Origin: Pseudomonas fuscovaginae SE-1
GTDB lineage: Bacteria; Pseudomonadota; Gammaproteobacteria; Pseudomonadales; Pseudomonadaceae
Direction: 5' to 3'
Length of the DNA: 32,059 nt
NCBI RefSeq assembly: GCF_000364705.1
Contig: NZ_AQOH01000185.1
Coordinates: 1 to 32,059, forward strand
Shown piece after piece: positions 1 through 6,089 of the stretch. Both the position numbers and the translations under genes were made by a program. Position 1 is the first letter of the stretch; the number at the start of each line of letters is the position of its first letter. A model generated the notes under the pieces. It did not search any database, was not told the origin of the DNA, and saw only the letters and a program-made list of their open reading frames with translations.

Positions 1-41
1 CACGCCGGGGGTCGCGGGTTCGAGTCCCGTCCGCTGCGCCA
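1..41 (+). tRNA. tRNA-Asp (GUC), 3' part only
   Basis: The window opens inside a tRNA. The first bases, CAC, fit anticodon base 36 and loop positions 37-38. They are followed by the 3' strand of the anticodon stem (GCCGG), the variable loop, a T arm (GCGGG-TTCGAGT-CCCGT), the 3' acceptor strand CCGCTGC, a discriminator G and an encoded CCA at 39-41. From the last anticodon base onward the sequence closely follows bacterial tRNA-Asp, including the GGGTCGCGGGTTCGAGTCCCG block. The 5' half lies outside the window, so the anticodon is inferred from its last base and from family resemblance. Confidence 0.85.
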
Positions 42-82
42 TATATCGATGTTCCGGACCACTGAACGCCGGAGCATCACGC

Positions 83-108
83 AAAGCCCGCCTAGTGCGG
101 GCTTTTTT
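83..108 (+). terminator. Rho-independent terminator of the tRNA transcript
   Basis: A GCCCGC stem (86-91) pairs with GCGGGC (97-102) across a 5-base loop. It is followed directly by six T residues (103-108) and preceded by AAA. It sits 42 bases after the tRNA CCA end. Confidence 0.85.
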
Positions 109-144
109 GTGCCCGTGGTTTTTAGACGCATCGGGTGGTGCCCC

Positions 145-276
145 TGTGGCGAGCGGGCTTGCCCGCGCTCGGCGGCGCAGCCGTCGCAAAACCGCCGCCG
201 GGTTCTGCCTGATGTATCGCAATCCCTGGTTTTAGGGCTGCTTCGCGGCCCGGCGCGGGCAAGCCCGCTCGCCACA
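145..276. repeat. REP doublet (GTGGCGAGCGGG class)
   Basis: Two copies of a palindromic REP unit face each other. The left one begins TGTGGCGAGCGGGCTTGCCC at 145, and the right one is its reverse complement ending at 276. The same class recurs at 17881-18010. Apart from this, the single REP unit at 319 and the tRNA terminator, 42-361 holds no gene I can support; the open frame across it runs through repeat sequence. Confidence 0.8.
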
Positions 277-318
277 AGGGACGTGCGGCTGCTCTTATCG
301 CTCAGCGTTACGAAATCC

Positions 319-344
319 TGTGGGAGCCGGCTTGCTGGCGATCG
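319..344. repeat. Single REP unit (GCCGGCTTGCTGGCGAT class)
   Basis: One copy of the REP core GCCGGCTTGCTGGCGATCG lies just past the 3' end of the catalase-family gene. Unlike the other copies of this class in the window (11234, 23085, 31327), I see no inverted partner nearby. Confidence 0.65.
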
Positions 345-361
345 CGGCCTGAAGGCTGCTG

Positions 362-1498
362 CTATCGCTCGGCGTTGCGGCTATGCCGGTAATCGCTGAC
401 CGCGTCATACACCGCCTTGCGCAGGCGGTTGATCCCGCCGATCGGGCGGTGCGCCTCTAGCCCGTGCCACGGACTGAATGATTGATTGTCACAAGCGATG
501 TTCTGTTCCAGTGTGTCGAAGTCCTGGGCCGGGATGCGGATGTGCGCCACGGTCTCGAACGGTGCATCGCTTTCCTTCCATTCGATGCTGGTGTCTTCGA
601 TCGGCATATACCGGTTGGCGTTCTGGCGCTGGATCTGCAGCACGAAGCAGGCCGGTATCCGGTCTGTGGACAACTGCTGGACCAGGGCGCTACGCAGGAA
701 GTTCGGCAGGTCCTCGTTCTGCCTGGGCAACTCGTATTGCGGGCAGCTCTGCGGATCGGGCGCAACGCGGAACTTGGCGTTGGCGCTGCCGAACTTATAG
801 GGCGATACGGAAAAGTACGTCGTCTGCAGCGGTGTCTTCGGCGCCGGGGCCAGAGTTGCCAGGGCGATGAACAGGTGGCGGATCTGCCAGCCGGTGGGGT
901 TCCAACTGGGGAAGAAGGCCAGGACCTTCTTGCCGTCGGCCTGGGCGGCGATGTTCTGCTGGTATTCGGCAACATCGCTGACGAAGAAGTTCGGGTGGTT
1001 GAACATCACGAAATCCTGCTCGTGGCGCCCCTGTTGTCCGGCCAGCAACTGCCTGCCGGGAACGTCCAGCAGCTTGATCGCCATACCGCGGGCATCGCGG
1101 ATGCTGTCGAACTGCGGGTAGGCGTTGCCGTTGGACAGGCGGATCAGCGCCTGCCAGGTCCTGCCCGGTTCGGCGAACACGCCCTGGCGCAGGTCGTTGC
1201 CCAGGCCGTCGAGCACCTGTACTTCGGCATTCACGCAGCCATGGGCCTTGGCGTGGGCATCGCGCAGGTAGCGGGTGCCTTCGCGGTGCTGGTCGACGAT
1301 GCGCACGGCGGTCTGGATGATGTCCTGGGTCCTGGCGGCCTCATCGCCGGGTACCTGCTCCACCGTCGGCACCGGCCCACTGTGGCGCCAGGCGTACCAG
1401 CCGCTGGCCAGGGCCCAGCCCAGCAGGCCGAGGCCGGCCAGGAGCAGCAGGCTTTTGCCGATAAAGGCGCCGAGGCGCAGCCAGAGTCGCTTCAGCAT
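362..1498 (-). CDS. Membrane-anchored catalase-family heme protein
   Basis: This 378-residue protein begins with a hydrophobic segment (about 13-32) that looks like an uncleaved membrane anchor, so the body probably lies in the periplasm. The rest has reduced catalase-fold motifs: a distal-type His in RDAHAKAHG (His82), the ARGMAIKL strand (136-143), QDFVMFNHPNFFVSD (161-175), and a C-terminal RPIGGINRLRKAVY block whose RxxxY spacing (Arg360, Tyr364) matches the proximal heme-ligand motif. It is shorter than true catalases (about 480 residues or more) and lacks a long C-terminal region, so it belongs to the catalase-related clade whose members may act as peroxidases or on organic peroxides. 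The ATG has AAAGGA 7 bases upstream. It starts 37 bases after the di-heme gene ends, implying co-transcription. The substrate is unknown. Confidence 0.85.
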   Translation of the reverse strand: MLKRLWLRLGAFIGKSLLLLAGLGLLGWALASGWYAWRHSGPVPTVEQVPGDEAARTQDIIQTAVRIVDQHREGTRYLRDAHAKAHGCVNAEVQVLDGLGNDLRQGVFAEPGRTWQALIRLSNGNAYPQFDSIRDARGMAIKLLDVPGRQLLAGQQGRHEQDFVMFNHPNFFVSDVAEYQQNIAAQADGKKVLAFFPSWNPTGWQIRHLFIALATLAPAPKTPLQTTYFSVSPYKFGSANAKFRVAPDPQSCPQYELPRQNEDLPNFLRSALVQQLSTDRIPACFVLQIQRQNANRYMPIEDTSIEWKESDAPFETVAHIRIPAQDFDTLEQNIACDNQSFSPWHGLEAHRPIGGINRLRKAVYDAVSDYRHSRNAER

Positions 1499-1535
1499 GG
1501 GAGCATCCTTTCAATCTCATTGTTAGGTCGTGGGG

Positions 1536-3344
1536 TCATGGCAACTGCTGTTCCAGCGGGCCGCCCAGCACCTTCAGGTATTCGAGCAGGGCCCAGCGTT
1601 CTTCCGGTTGCAGGAGCCGGCCGATCACGCCATTGCCGCGCTTGCCGGCGCGGAACTCATGGCCGCTGTTGTGGTTGCCGCTGATCCGGGTGTCGAACAG
1701 GAAGCCGTTCTCGAAGGCTTTCTGGCGATAGCCCAGGTGACGCGGATCGTATTCGAAGGTCCCCCGATAGAAGGTGGTGGAGCGCTCGTCCTGCGGCGAC
1801 AGCAACTGATAGAGGCTCGGTACCGAACCGTTGTGCAGGTAGGGCGGCGTGGCCCATACGCCCGCCAGCGGCCGCGCCTTGTAGACCTTTTCTTCGAGTA
1901 CGCCGATCGGCAGGCCAAAGCCATCCAGTTGCGCACGTTCGGCAGGTGTTACGCCAGCGTCGCGATAGGCGCGTTCCTCGACGAATGCGGTAACGTACGC
2001 CAGGCCCTTGGCGACCGACAGTCGGCTCAGGTCCAGCGGCTGGTCGTTCTTCGGATGAAGTTGCACCGGCAGCGCGGCCAGTTCCGCCGGGTCCCACTGC
2101 AGCGCGCTCAGGTCATAACGCTGGTCGGCGATGTTGTTCGCGGTGTTCGGGTCGGTGCCGATCACGGCCAGGGGAATGCGGGTGAGATGTTGTACCGGGC
2201 GGCCGTTTTCCTCCGTCACCGTGGGGACGTGGCAACCGGCACAGTTTTCGGCGAACAGCGTGCGGCCCTGGGCGGCACGGGTCAGGTCGACCTTGCCGAA
2301 CAGCTCTTCGGGCCAGGTCGGTGGCTTGAGGCGTTGCAGGGTCTCCTCGATCTTGTGCAGGTCGCGCACGCGCACGCTGGACGGGTAGCGATCGTCGCCA
2401 CGCAACGGCTGGCCGTTGGTATCGAAGAAGTTCAGCGTGGCGCCGACACCCAGGGCTTCACCGATATTGCGGGCCATGGGCTGCTGGGCCGAGGCGGTCC
2501 ACTGCACCCAGTCGAAGGTCCAGATATCCCAGAGTTGCGGATAGTCCACCGGGGCGTTGGCGACGCGGTAGTTCTTGTCGGAGATGGCATCACCGAAGCT
2601 GGCATTGGCGATCCGGCCGAACGCGTCCGTGCGCCCCGGGCCTTCCAGCGTCGGATAGAGGCCGCGATGGGTATCGTTCCAGGCGACGTGAAGGAAGGTA
2701 TCGAGGGACTGTTTCACCGCGACCCGCAGTTCGGCGTGCCTGGCCTCGTAGTCGTTGCCCAGGACCTTGCGGGCGAAGCGCTCGAACTTCCAGGGGTTGT
2801 AGTAGTTGGCCGCGAGGCTGGCGACCAGCGCCTGGCCGAAGCTGCCGCCGCGCACCGTCGGCACGCTGGAGGGCAGCACATGCTGGGCCGAGCCGCCATC
2901 GATCCGCAGGGCCTGGCCTTTGTAGCGCAGTTCGCCGGTGTGACAGGCCGAGCAGGTGATATCCAGGTACTGCTCGCTGCTTGTAGGGGCCTGGTGACGG
3001 GTAAAGCCCACCGGCAGGTTGCCGGGGTTGTCCGCCGTGGCCTGTTGCCGGGGATCGACCAGGAAGCCGAACCGCGCCAGATACTCGGGGGCGGCGAAGC
3101 GCTGTTCGGAGAAGGGCAGTTCCAGGGCGGTGAACCACTCGTAGCGCAGGCCTTTGACCTGGGTGCCCTGGGGCGTGTAGTAGAAGGCCTGGCGGTCGGC
3201 CGGGCTCCACTGTTCCAGGTAGTGCACCTGTTCAGCCGGTATGTATGCCGGTAATTTCGGATTGGCGATGTAGTACAAGATTACCGCAAGGCCGAGGCCA
3301 AGCAGCAGTATCAGAGCCAGTAACACACGGTAAAAAATGCGCAA
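1536..3344 (-). CDS. RoxA/MauG-like di-heme cytochrome c peroxidase family protein
   Basis: This 602-residue protein has one N-terminal hydrophobic helix (about 6-27) and two c-type heme sites, CSACH (131-135) and CAGCH (368-372). A C-terminal PPYLHNGSVPSL block is typical of the MauG/cytochrome c peroxidase fold. The length, the wide heme spacing and the Trp-rich LWDIWTFDWVQW stretch (271-282) resemble RoxA-type di-heme oxygenases more than classical CcpA, which is about 320-350 residues. Family members use two covalent hemes for peroxide- or O2-dependent oxidation in the periplasm; the reaction here is not known. The start is probably TTG at 3344, with AAGGA 8 bases upstream; I see no in-frame ATG that keeps the helix. 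The catalase-family gene follows closely, which suggests paired redox chemistry. Confidence 0.85.
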   Translation of the reverse strand: MRIFYRVLLALILLLGLGLAVILYYIANPKLPAYIPAEQVHYLEQWSPADRQAFYYTPQGTQVKGLRYEWFTALELPFSEQRFAAPEYLARFGFLVDPRQQATADNPGNLPVGFTRHQAPTSSEQYLDITCSACHTGELRYKGQALRIDGGSAQHVLPSSVPTVRGGSFGQALVASLAANYYNPWKFERFARKVLGNDYEARHAELRVAVKQSLDTFLHVAWNDTHRGLYPTLEGPGRTDAFGRIANASFGDAISDKNYRVANAPVDYPQLWDIWTFDWVQWTASAQQPMARNIGEALGVGATLNFFDTNGQPLRGDDRYPSSVRVRDLHKIEETLQRLKPPTWPEELFGKVDLTRAAQGRTLFAENCAGCHVPTVTEENGRPVQHLTRIPLAVIGTDPNTANNIADQRYDLSALQWDPAELAALPVQLHPKNDQPLDLSRLSVAKGLAYVTAFVEERAYRDAGVTPAERAQLDGFGLPIGVLEEKVYKARPLAGVWATPPYLHNGSVPSLYQLLSPQDERSTTFYRGTFEYDPRHLGYRQKAFENGFLFDTRISGNHNSGHEFRAGKRGNGVIGRLLQPEERWALLEYLKVLGGPLEQQLP

Positions 3345-3373
3345 GATAACGATCCTTGTCGAGTTGTAATGCT

Positions 3374-3402
3374 CTTATGCCTCAGCTGTTGCCAGGCATC
3401 AA
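3374..3402 (-). promoter_or_regulatory. Candidate sigma-70 promoter for the di-heme/catalase unit
   Basis: On the minus strand a TTGATG hexamer (3402-3397) is separated by 17 bases from CATAAG (3379-3374), each matching consensus at 4 of 6 bases. It lies about 30 bases upstream of the TTG start at 3344. This is a pattern match only. Confidence 0.35.
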
Positions 3403-3611
3403 GTGGCCGTGATGGCCGCCAATACTGGCCCTCTCTGCAAACAGGCGGTCCCGCTGGACGTAAACAGAATGTCAGCGCTGTGTAAAATGCCTTGCGGACC
3501 TGAACTTATCGACTGTTTTCGGCTCTGATCCCGGTAGCCATTGGTCGCGGCCGCCTGATAAGCTCGCGACTTTATTCGAATGCCCCTTAGGCGCATGAAC
3601 AAGGAAATAGC

Positions 3612-4373
3612 ATGAAACAGCATCGGTTGGCGGCGGCGGTGGCCCTGGTTAGCCTGGTACTCGCGGGCTGCGACTCGCACTCCAGCGTAGAGCTGAAAAC
3701 CCCGGCGCAAAAAGCTTCCTACGGTATCGGCCTGAACATGGGCAAGAGCCTGGCCCAGGAAGGCATGGATGATCTGGATTCCAAGGCGGTGGCCCAAGGT
3801 ATCGAGGACGCCATCGGCAAGAAGGAGCAGAAGCTCAAGGATGAAGAACTGGTCGAGGCGTTCGCCGCGCTGCAGAAGCGTGCCGAAGAGCGCATGGCCA
3901 AGCTGAGCGAAGAGTCGGCAGCCGCCGGCAAGAAATTCCTCGAGGAAAACGGCAAGAAGCCGGGTGTCGTGACCACCGCTTCCGGCCTGCAGTATGAAGT
4001 CGTCAAGAAAGCCGACGGCCCTCAGCCGAAGCCGACTGATGTGGTGACCGTTCACTACACCGGCAAGCTGACCAACGGCACCACCTTCGACAGCTCCGTG
4101 GATCGTGGCAGCCCCATCGACCTGCCGGTGAGCGGCGTGATCCCGGGTTGGGTCGAAGGTCTGCAACTGATGCACGTCGGCGAGAAGTACAAGCTGTTCA
4201 TTCCTGCCGACCTGGCCTACGGTGCGCAGAGCCCGAGCCCGGCGATCCCGGCCAACTCGGTTCTGGTCTTTGACCTGGAACTGCTGGCGATCAAGGATCC
4301 GACCAAGGCCGACGATGCGCAGGCTCCTGCCGCCAAGCCTGCCGGCAAAGCCGCCGAGAAAGCGGCGAAGTAA
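3612..4373 (+). CDS. FKBP-type peptidyl-prolyl cis-trans isomerase, lipoprotein
   Basis: This 253-residue protein belongs to the FkpA/Mip/FklB group of periplasmic prolyl isomerase-chaperones. Residues 1-20 form a lipoprotein signal ending in the lipobox LAGC, so Cys20 should be lipidated. Residues 30-120 are the charged helical dimerisation domain (TPAQKASYGIGLNMGKSL and the Glu/Lys-rich helix). The FKBP domain follows, with VTVHYTGKL, TFDSS, VIPGWVEGLQLM and VLVFDLELL strands. The C-terminus is an Ala/Lys/Pro tail. Position +2 after the Cys is Asp, which in enterobacteria favours inner-membrane retention, although Pseudomonas sorting depends more on +3/+4. AAGGAA lies upstream of the ATG. 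A hairpin follows the stop, so it appears monocistronic. Confidence 0.93.
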   Translation: MKQHRLAAAVALVSLVLAGCDSHSSVELKTPAQKASYGIGLNMGKSLAQEGMDDLDSKAVAQGIEDAIGKKEQKLKDEELVEAFAALQKRAEERMAKLSEESAAAGKKFLEENGKKPGVVTTASGLQYEVVKKADGPQPKPTDVVTVHYTGKLTNGTTFDSSVDRGSPIDLPVSGVIPGWVEGLQLMHVGEKYKLFIPADLAYGAQSPSPAIPANSVLVFDLELLAIKDPTKADDAQAPAAKPAGKAAEKAAK

Positions 4374-4391
4374 TCCTTCGCTTGCCTTGCC

Positions 4392-4423
4392 ACGACGCCC
4401 CGTTATACGGGGCGTCGTCGTTT
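4392..4423 (+). terminator. Probable terminator after the FKBP gene
   Basis: An 11-bp perfect stem, ACGACGCCCCG (4392-4402) with CGGGGCGTCGT (4408-4418), has a 5-base loop 18 bases after the stop codon. The T tract is weak (CGTTT), so termination may be partial. Confidence 0.6.
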
Positions 4424-4614
4424 CTGCGGCATGATCGGTTGTAATAAACCGAACATACACTGCGCGGAGCAGTCTTAATATTGAGCTAATCGCTCTGTTC
4501 GTAGACTGTCGCCAAGTCAATGAAATAGTGGGGTTTTTTTAGTGAGTAAAAAACGCCCGATCTGACCCTGGCCCTTGTGCGACGGGGCTTTGAGCCATGA
4601 AATGCCGCTCTGTT

Positions 4615-4651
4615 CACAAGGTTATCCACAATTTGTGTGGATAACCTTGTG
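4615..4651. promoter_or_regulatory. Perfect 16-bp palindrome carrying two inverted DnaA boxes
   Basis: CACAAGGTTATCCACA (4615-4630) is repeated exactly in inverted orientation at 4636-4651, with a 5-base spacer. Each arm contains TTATCCACA, a full match to the DnaA-box consensus TTATNCACA: 4622-4630 on plus and 4636-4644 on minus. It lies 21 bases before the YkvA-like start codon, where a bound protein or RNA hairpin could affect expression. There is no T run, so it is not a typical terminator. The rest of 4424-4672 holds a T7/A6 imperfect dyad near 4534-4552 and no gene I can support. Confidence 0.7.
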
Positions 4652-4672
4652 TGACTGATCGCTGGAGTGATG

Positions 4673-5128
4673 ATGAAAACACCCTGGAATTTCGCTCGCT
4701 TCCTGCCCCTGGCCCAACGCCTGCTGGCGCGTGGGCGCCTGCCCACTTTACTGTTCGCGGTGGCGAGCAAGAGTGCCCGGGAGGGTGGGCGGCTGGGGAA
4801 GCTCAGGGAGGACCTGAAGCTGTTGCAGGTCCTGTGCCTGGCTTACTGGCGCGGTGAATACCGCGCGGTCAGTGCCAAGTCGATGGTCATCGTGGTGGCA
4901 GGCCTGATGTACTTTCTCAGCCCGATCGATGCGATCCCGGATTTCATCCCGCTGTTCGGCATGTTGGACGATATCGCGGTTCTGGCCTGGGTGATGAATG
5001 CCCTGGACCAGGAGTTGAACGCGTTCCGGGCCTGGCGCGAACGCCAGGTGCCCGAGCATTTGGTAGCGGTCGAGCGCCTGCCGGACACCCCGGAGCAATT
5101 GCGGCTGGAGCGCGACCCTGAAAATTGA
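4673..5128 (+). CDS. YkvA family (DUF1232) membrane protein
   Basis: This protein of about 151 residues carries the short DUF1232/YkvA signature, seen here as a hydrophobic segment running into MYFLSPIDAIPDFIPLFGMLDDIAVLAWVM. It has a basic N-terminal region and a charged C-terminal tail. The molecular role of the family is not established; members are small membrane-associated proteins. Start choice: GGAG at 4664-4667 favours the ATG at 4673 (5-base spacing) over the ATG at 4670 or the GTG at 4667, which is too close to the ribosome site. The gene stands alone between the DnaA-box palindrome and an XRE-type regulator gene, whose own ribosome site begins about 100 bases after this stop. Confidence 0.85.
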   Translation: MKTPWNFARFLPLAQRLLARGRLPTLLFAVASKSAREGGRLGKLREDLKLLQVLCLAYWRGEYRAVSAKSMVIVVAGLMYFLSPIDAIPDFIPLFGMLDDIAVLAWVMNALDQELNAFRAWRERQVPEHLVAVERLPDTPEQLRLERDPEN

Positions 5129-5241
5129 TCCAGATCCCCCGGTTTGAAGATCGAACACACTAGCGAGCCTGCTGGCTGTTACTATTAGGCTACTAGGAAA
5201 GCGCTGACTCGCTATGTGTAATCGTCCTACGGGGTGTAGTA

Positions 5242-5583
5242 ATGGATCTTCAAATAATTACACGTGACGGCGAACCGGAGTATGCGGTTCTCCCCTGGGC
5301 CCGGTACCAAAGTCTGCTCAAGGCTGCCGGCTTGCGCAGCCAACACCCCCCGCCAACGTCCCTTGAAATGCCGGTGGAGCCGGTCGTCGAGCTCCCGGCT
5401 TTCGACCAGTTACGCGTGTTGCGTGAAGCCAAGGGCCTGGCGGTCGAGGTGCTTGCCCGGGCCGTGGGCATCAGCCCTTCCTATCTGGAACTGATCGAGA
5501 GCGGTGAGCGTGAGCCGGATGCTGCGATTCGTCGCAGCCTGGCCTGGGAGCTGGGTGTCGCCGGGTGGAGGGATGCATCGTGA
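5242..5583 (+). CDS. XRE-family helix-turn-helix protein with antitoxin-like N-terminus
   Basis: This 113-residue protein has two parts. Residues 1-30 (MDLQIITRDGEPEYAVLPW, then a YQSLL helix) resemble the N-terminal strand-helix of Phd-like or XRE-type antitoxins of the pattern QIIxxxGxPEYAVxPxxxYxxLL. Residues about 53-110 form an XRE/Cro helix-turn-helix (LRVLREAKGLAVEVLARAVG, ISPSYLELIESGER). A middle Pro-rich linker joins them. GGGGTG lies 5 bases before the ATG. The last four bases overlap the next gene (GTGA), so the two are translationally coupled. The family suggests a DNA-binding repressor, possibly autoregulatory. Antitoxin function is only an inference from the N-terminus, because the partner is not a recognised toxin. 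Confidence 0.8.
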   Translation: MDLQIITRDGEPEYAVLPWARYQSLLKAAGLRSQHPPPTSLEMPVEPVVELPAFDQLRVLREAKGLAVEVLARAVGISPSYLELIESGEREPDAAIRRSLAWELGVAGWRDAS

Positions 5584-5951
5584 GCGTGCGGATCAGTCGT
5601 CAGCATTGGGAGGGCCTGCTGGTGGAACTGGATCAGGCCCGTCGGCAGCGGCACCTGCTGACCTATCGTGCGCTGCTCGAGCGTCTGCAGTTGCCCAGCC
5701 CGGCCATGCAGACCCTGACGGCGGCGCTGGAGCACCTGGCGGCTTTGGATGCCAGGGCCGAGCAGCCGCTGCGCAGTTCATTGGTGATCAGCCAGGGCGC
5801 CAGTCGCTTGCCGCGTACCGGTTTCTTCGAGTGCGTCGAGCGCCTGGGGCGCTTCTCCGGGCCGTCCGATGGAGTGGCAGCGGCGTCCTGGCATGCCTCG
5901 GAGGTGGTGCGGGTGTTCGAGTACGATTATCCCGAGTCGGCCGAAGCCTGA
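5580..5951 (+). CDS. Hypothetical protein coupled to the XRE regulator
   Basis: This 123-residue protein starts at a GTG that overlaps the upstream stop (GTGA), with GGAGGG at 5567-5572 giving 7-base spacing; an in-frame GTG at 5565 has no comparable site. I do not recognise a named family. The N-terminal half is helical (HWEGLLVELDQARRQRHL, LTYRALLERL, MQTLTAALEHLAALDA). It leads into a PLRSSLVIS strand and a G/LPRTGFFECVERLG loop-helix. That order (short helices, then PLxSxLVV, then PxxGFF) resembles a small domain I recall in some DNA-associated and defence proteins, but the match is from memory. There is no signal peptide or membrane segment. Coupling to an HTH protein implies a joint role. 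Confidence 0.7.
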   Translation: MSVRISRQHWEGLLVELDQARRQRHLLTYRALLERLQLPSPAMQTLTAALEHLAALDARAEQPLRSSLVISQGASRLPRTGFFECVERLGRFSGPSDGVAAASWHASEVVRVFEYDYPESAEA

Positions 5952-6089
5952 ATAGGGTGCCTGTTCGCGGATAAACCTGGGCGTCGGACCGCCTGCTCCG
6001 ACGGTTTCGCGGCGCGCACAAGATCGCTGTTCAACACGTTCCCGGTGGGAACAGGATTTTCCACGAGCAGGCTGTCAACGGCCGGCAGT

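Noticed and set aside
1..361. Integrated element at the tRNA-Asp 3' end
   Set aside because: I find no integrase, no second copy of the tRNA 3' end, and no mobile genes in the window.
49..399. 116-codon frame after the tRNA
   Set aside because: It runs through a terminator and REP sequence and has Arg/Ser/Pro-rich translation, so it is not a gene.
482..1684. 400-codon plus-strand frame across the catalase-family gene
   Set aside because: Antisense shadow; the minus-strand frame carries the catalase motifs and a ribosome site.
1530..3254. Open frame of 574 codons on the plus strand across the di-heme gene
   Set aside because: The opposite strand has two CxxCH heme sites and a signal anchor; the plus-strand product shows no domain and is a shadow.
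4534..4552. Rho-independent terminator around the T7/A6 dyad
   Set aside because: The pairing is almost all A-T, with no GC stem, and the region sits well after the better hairpin at 4392.
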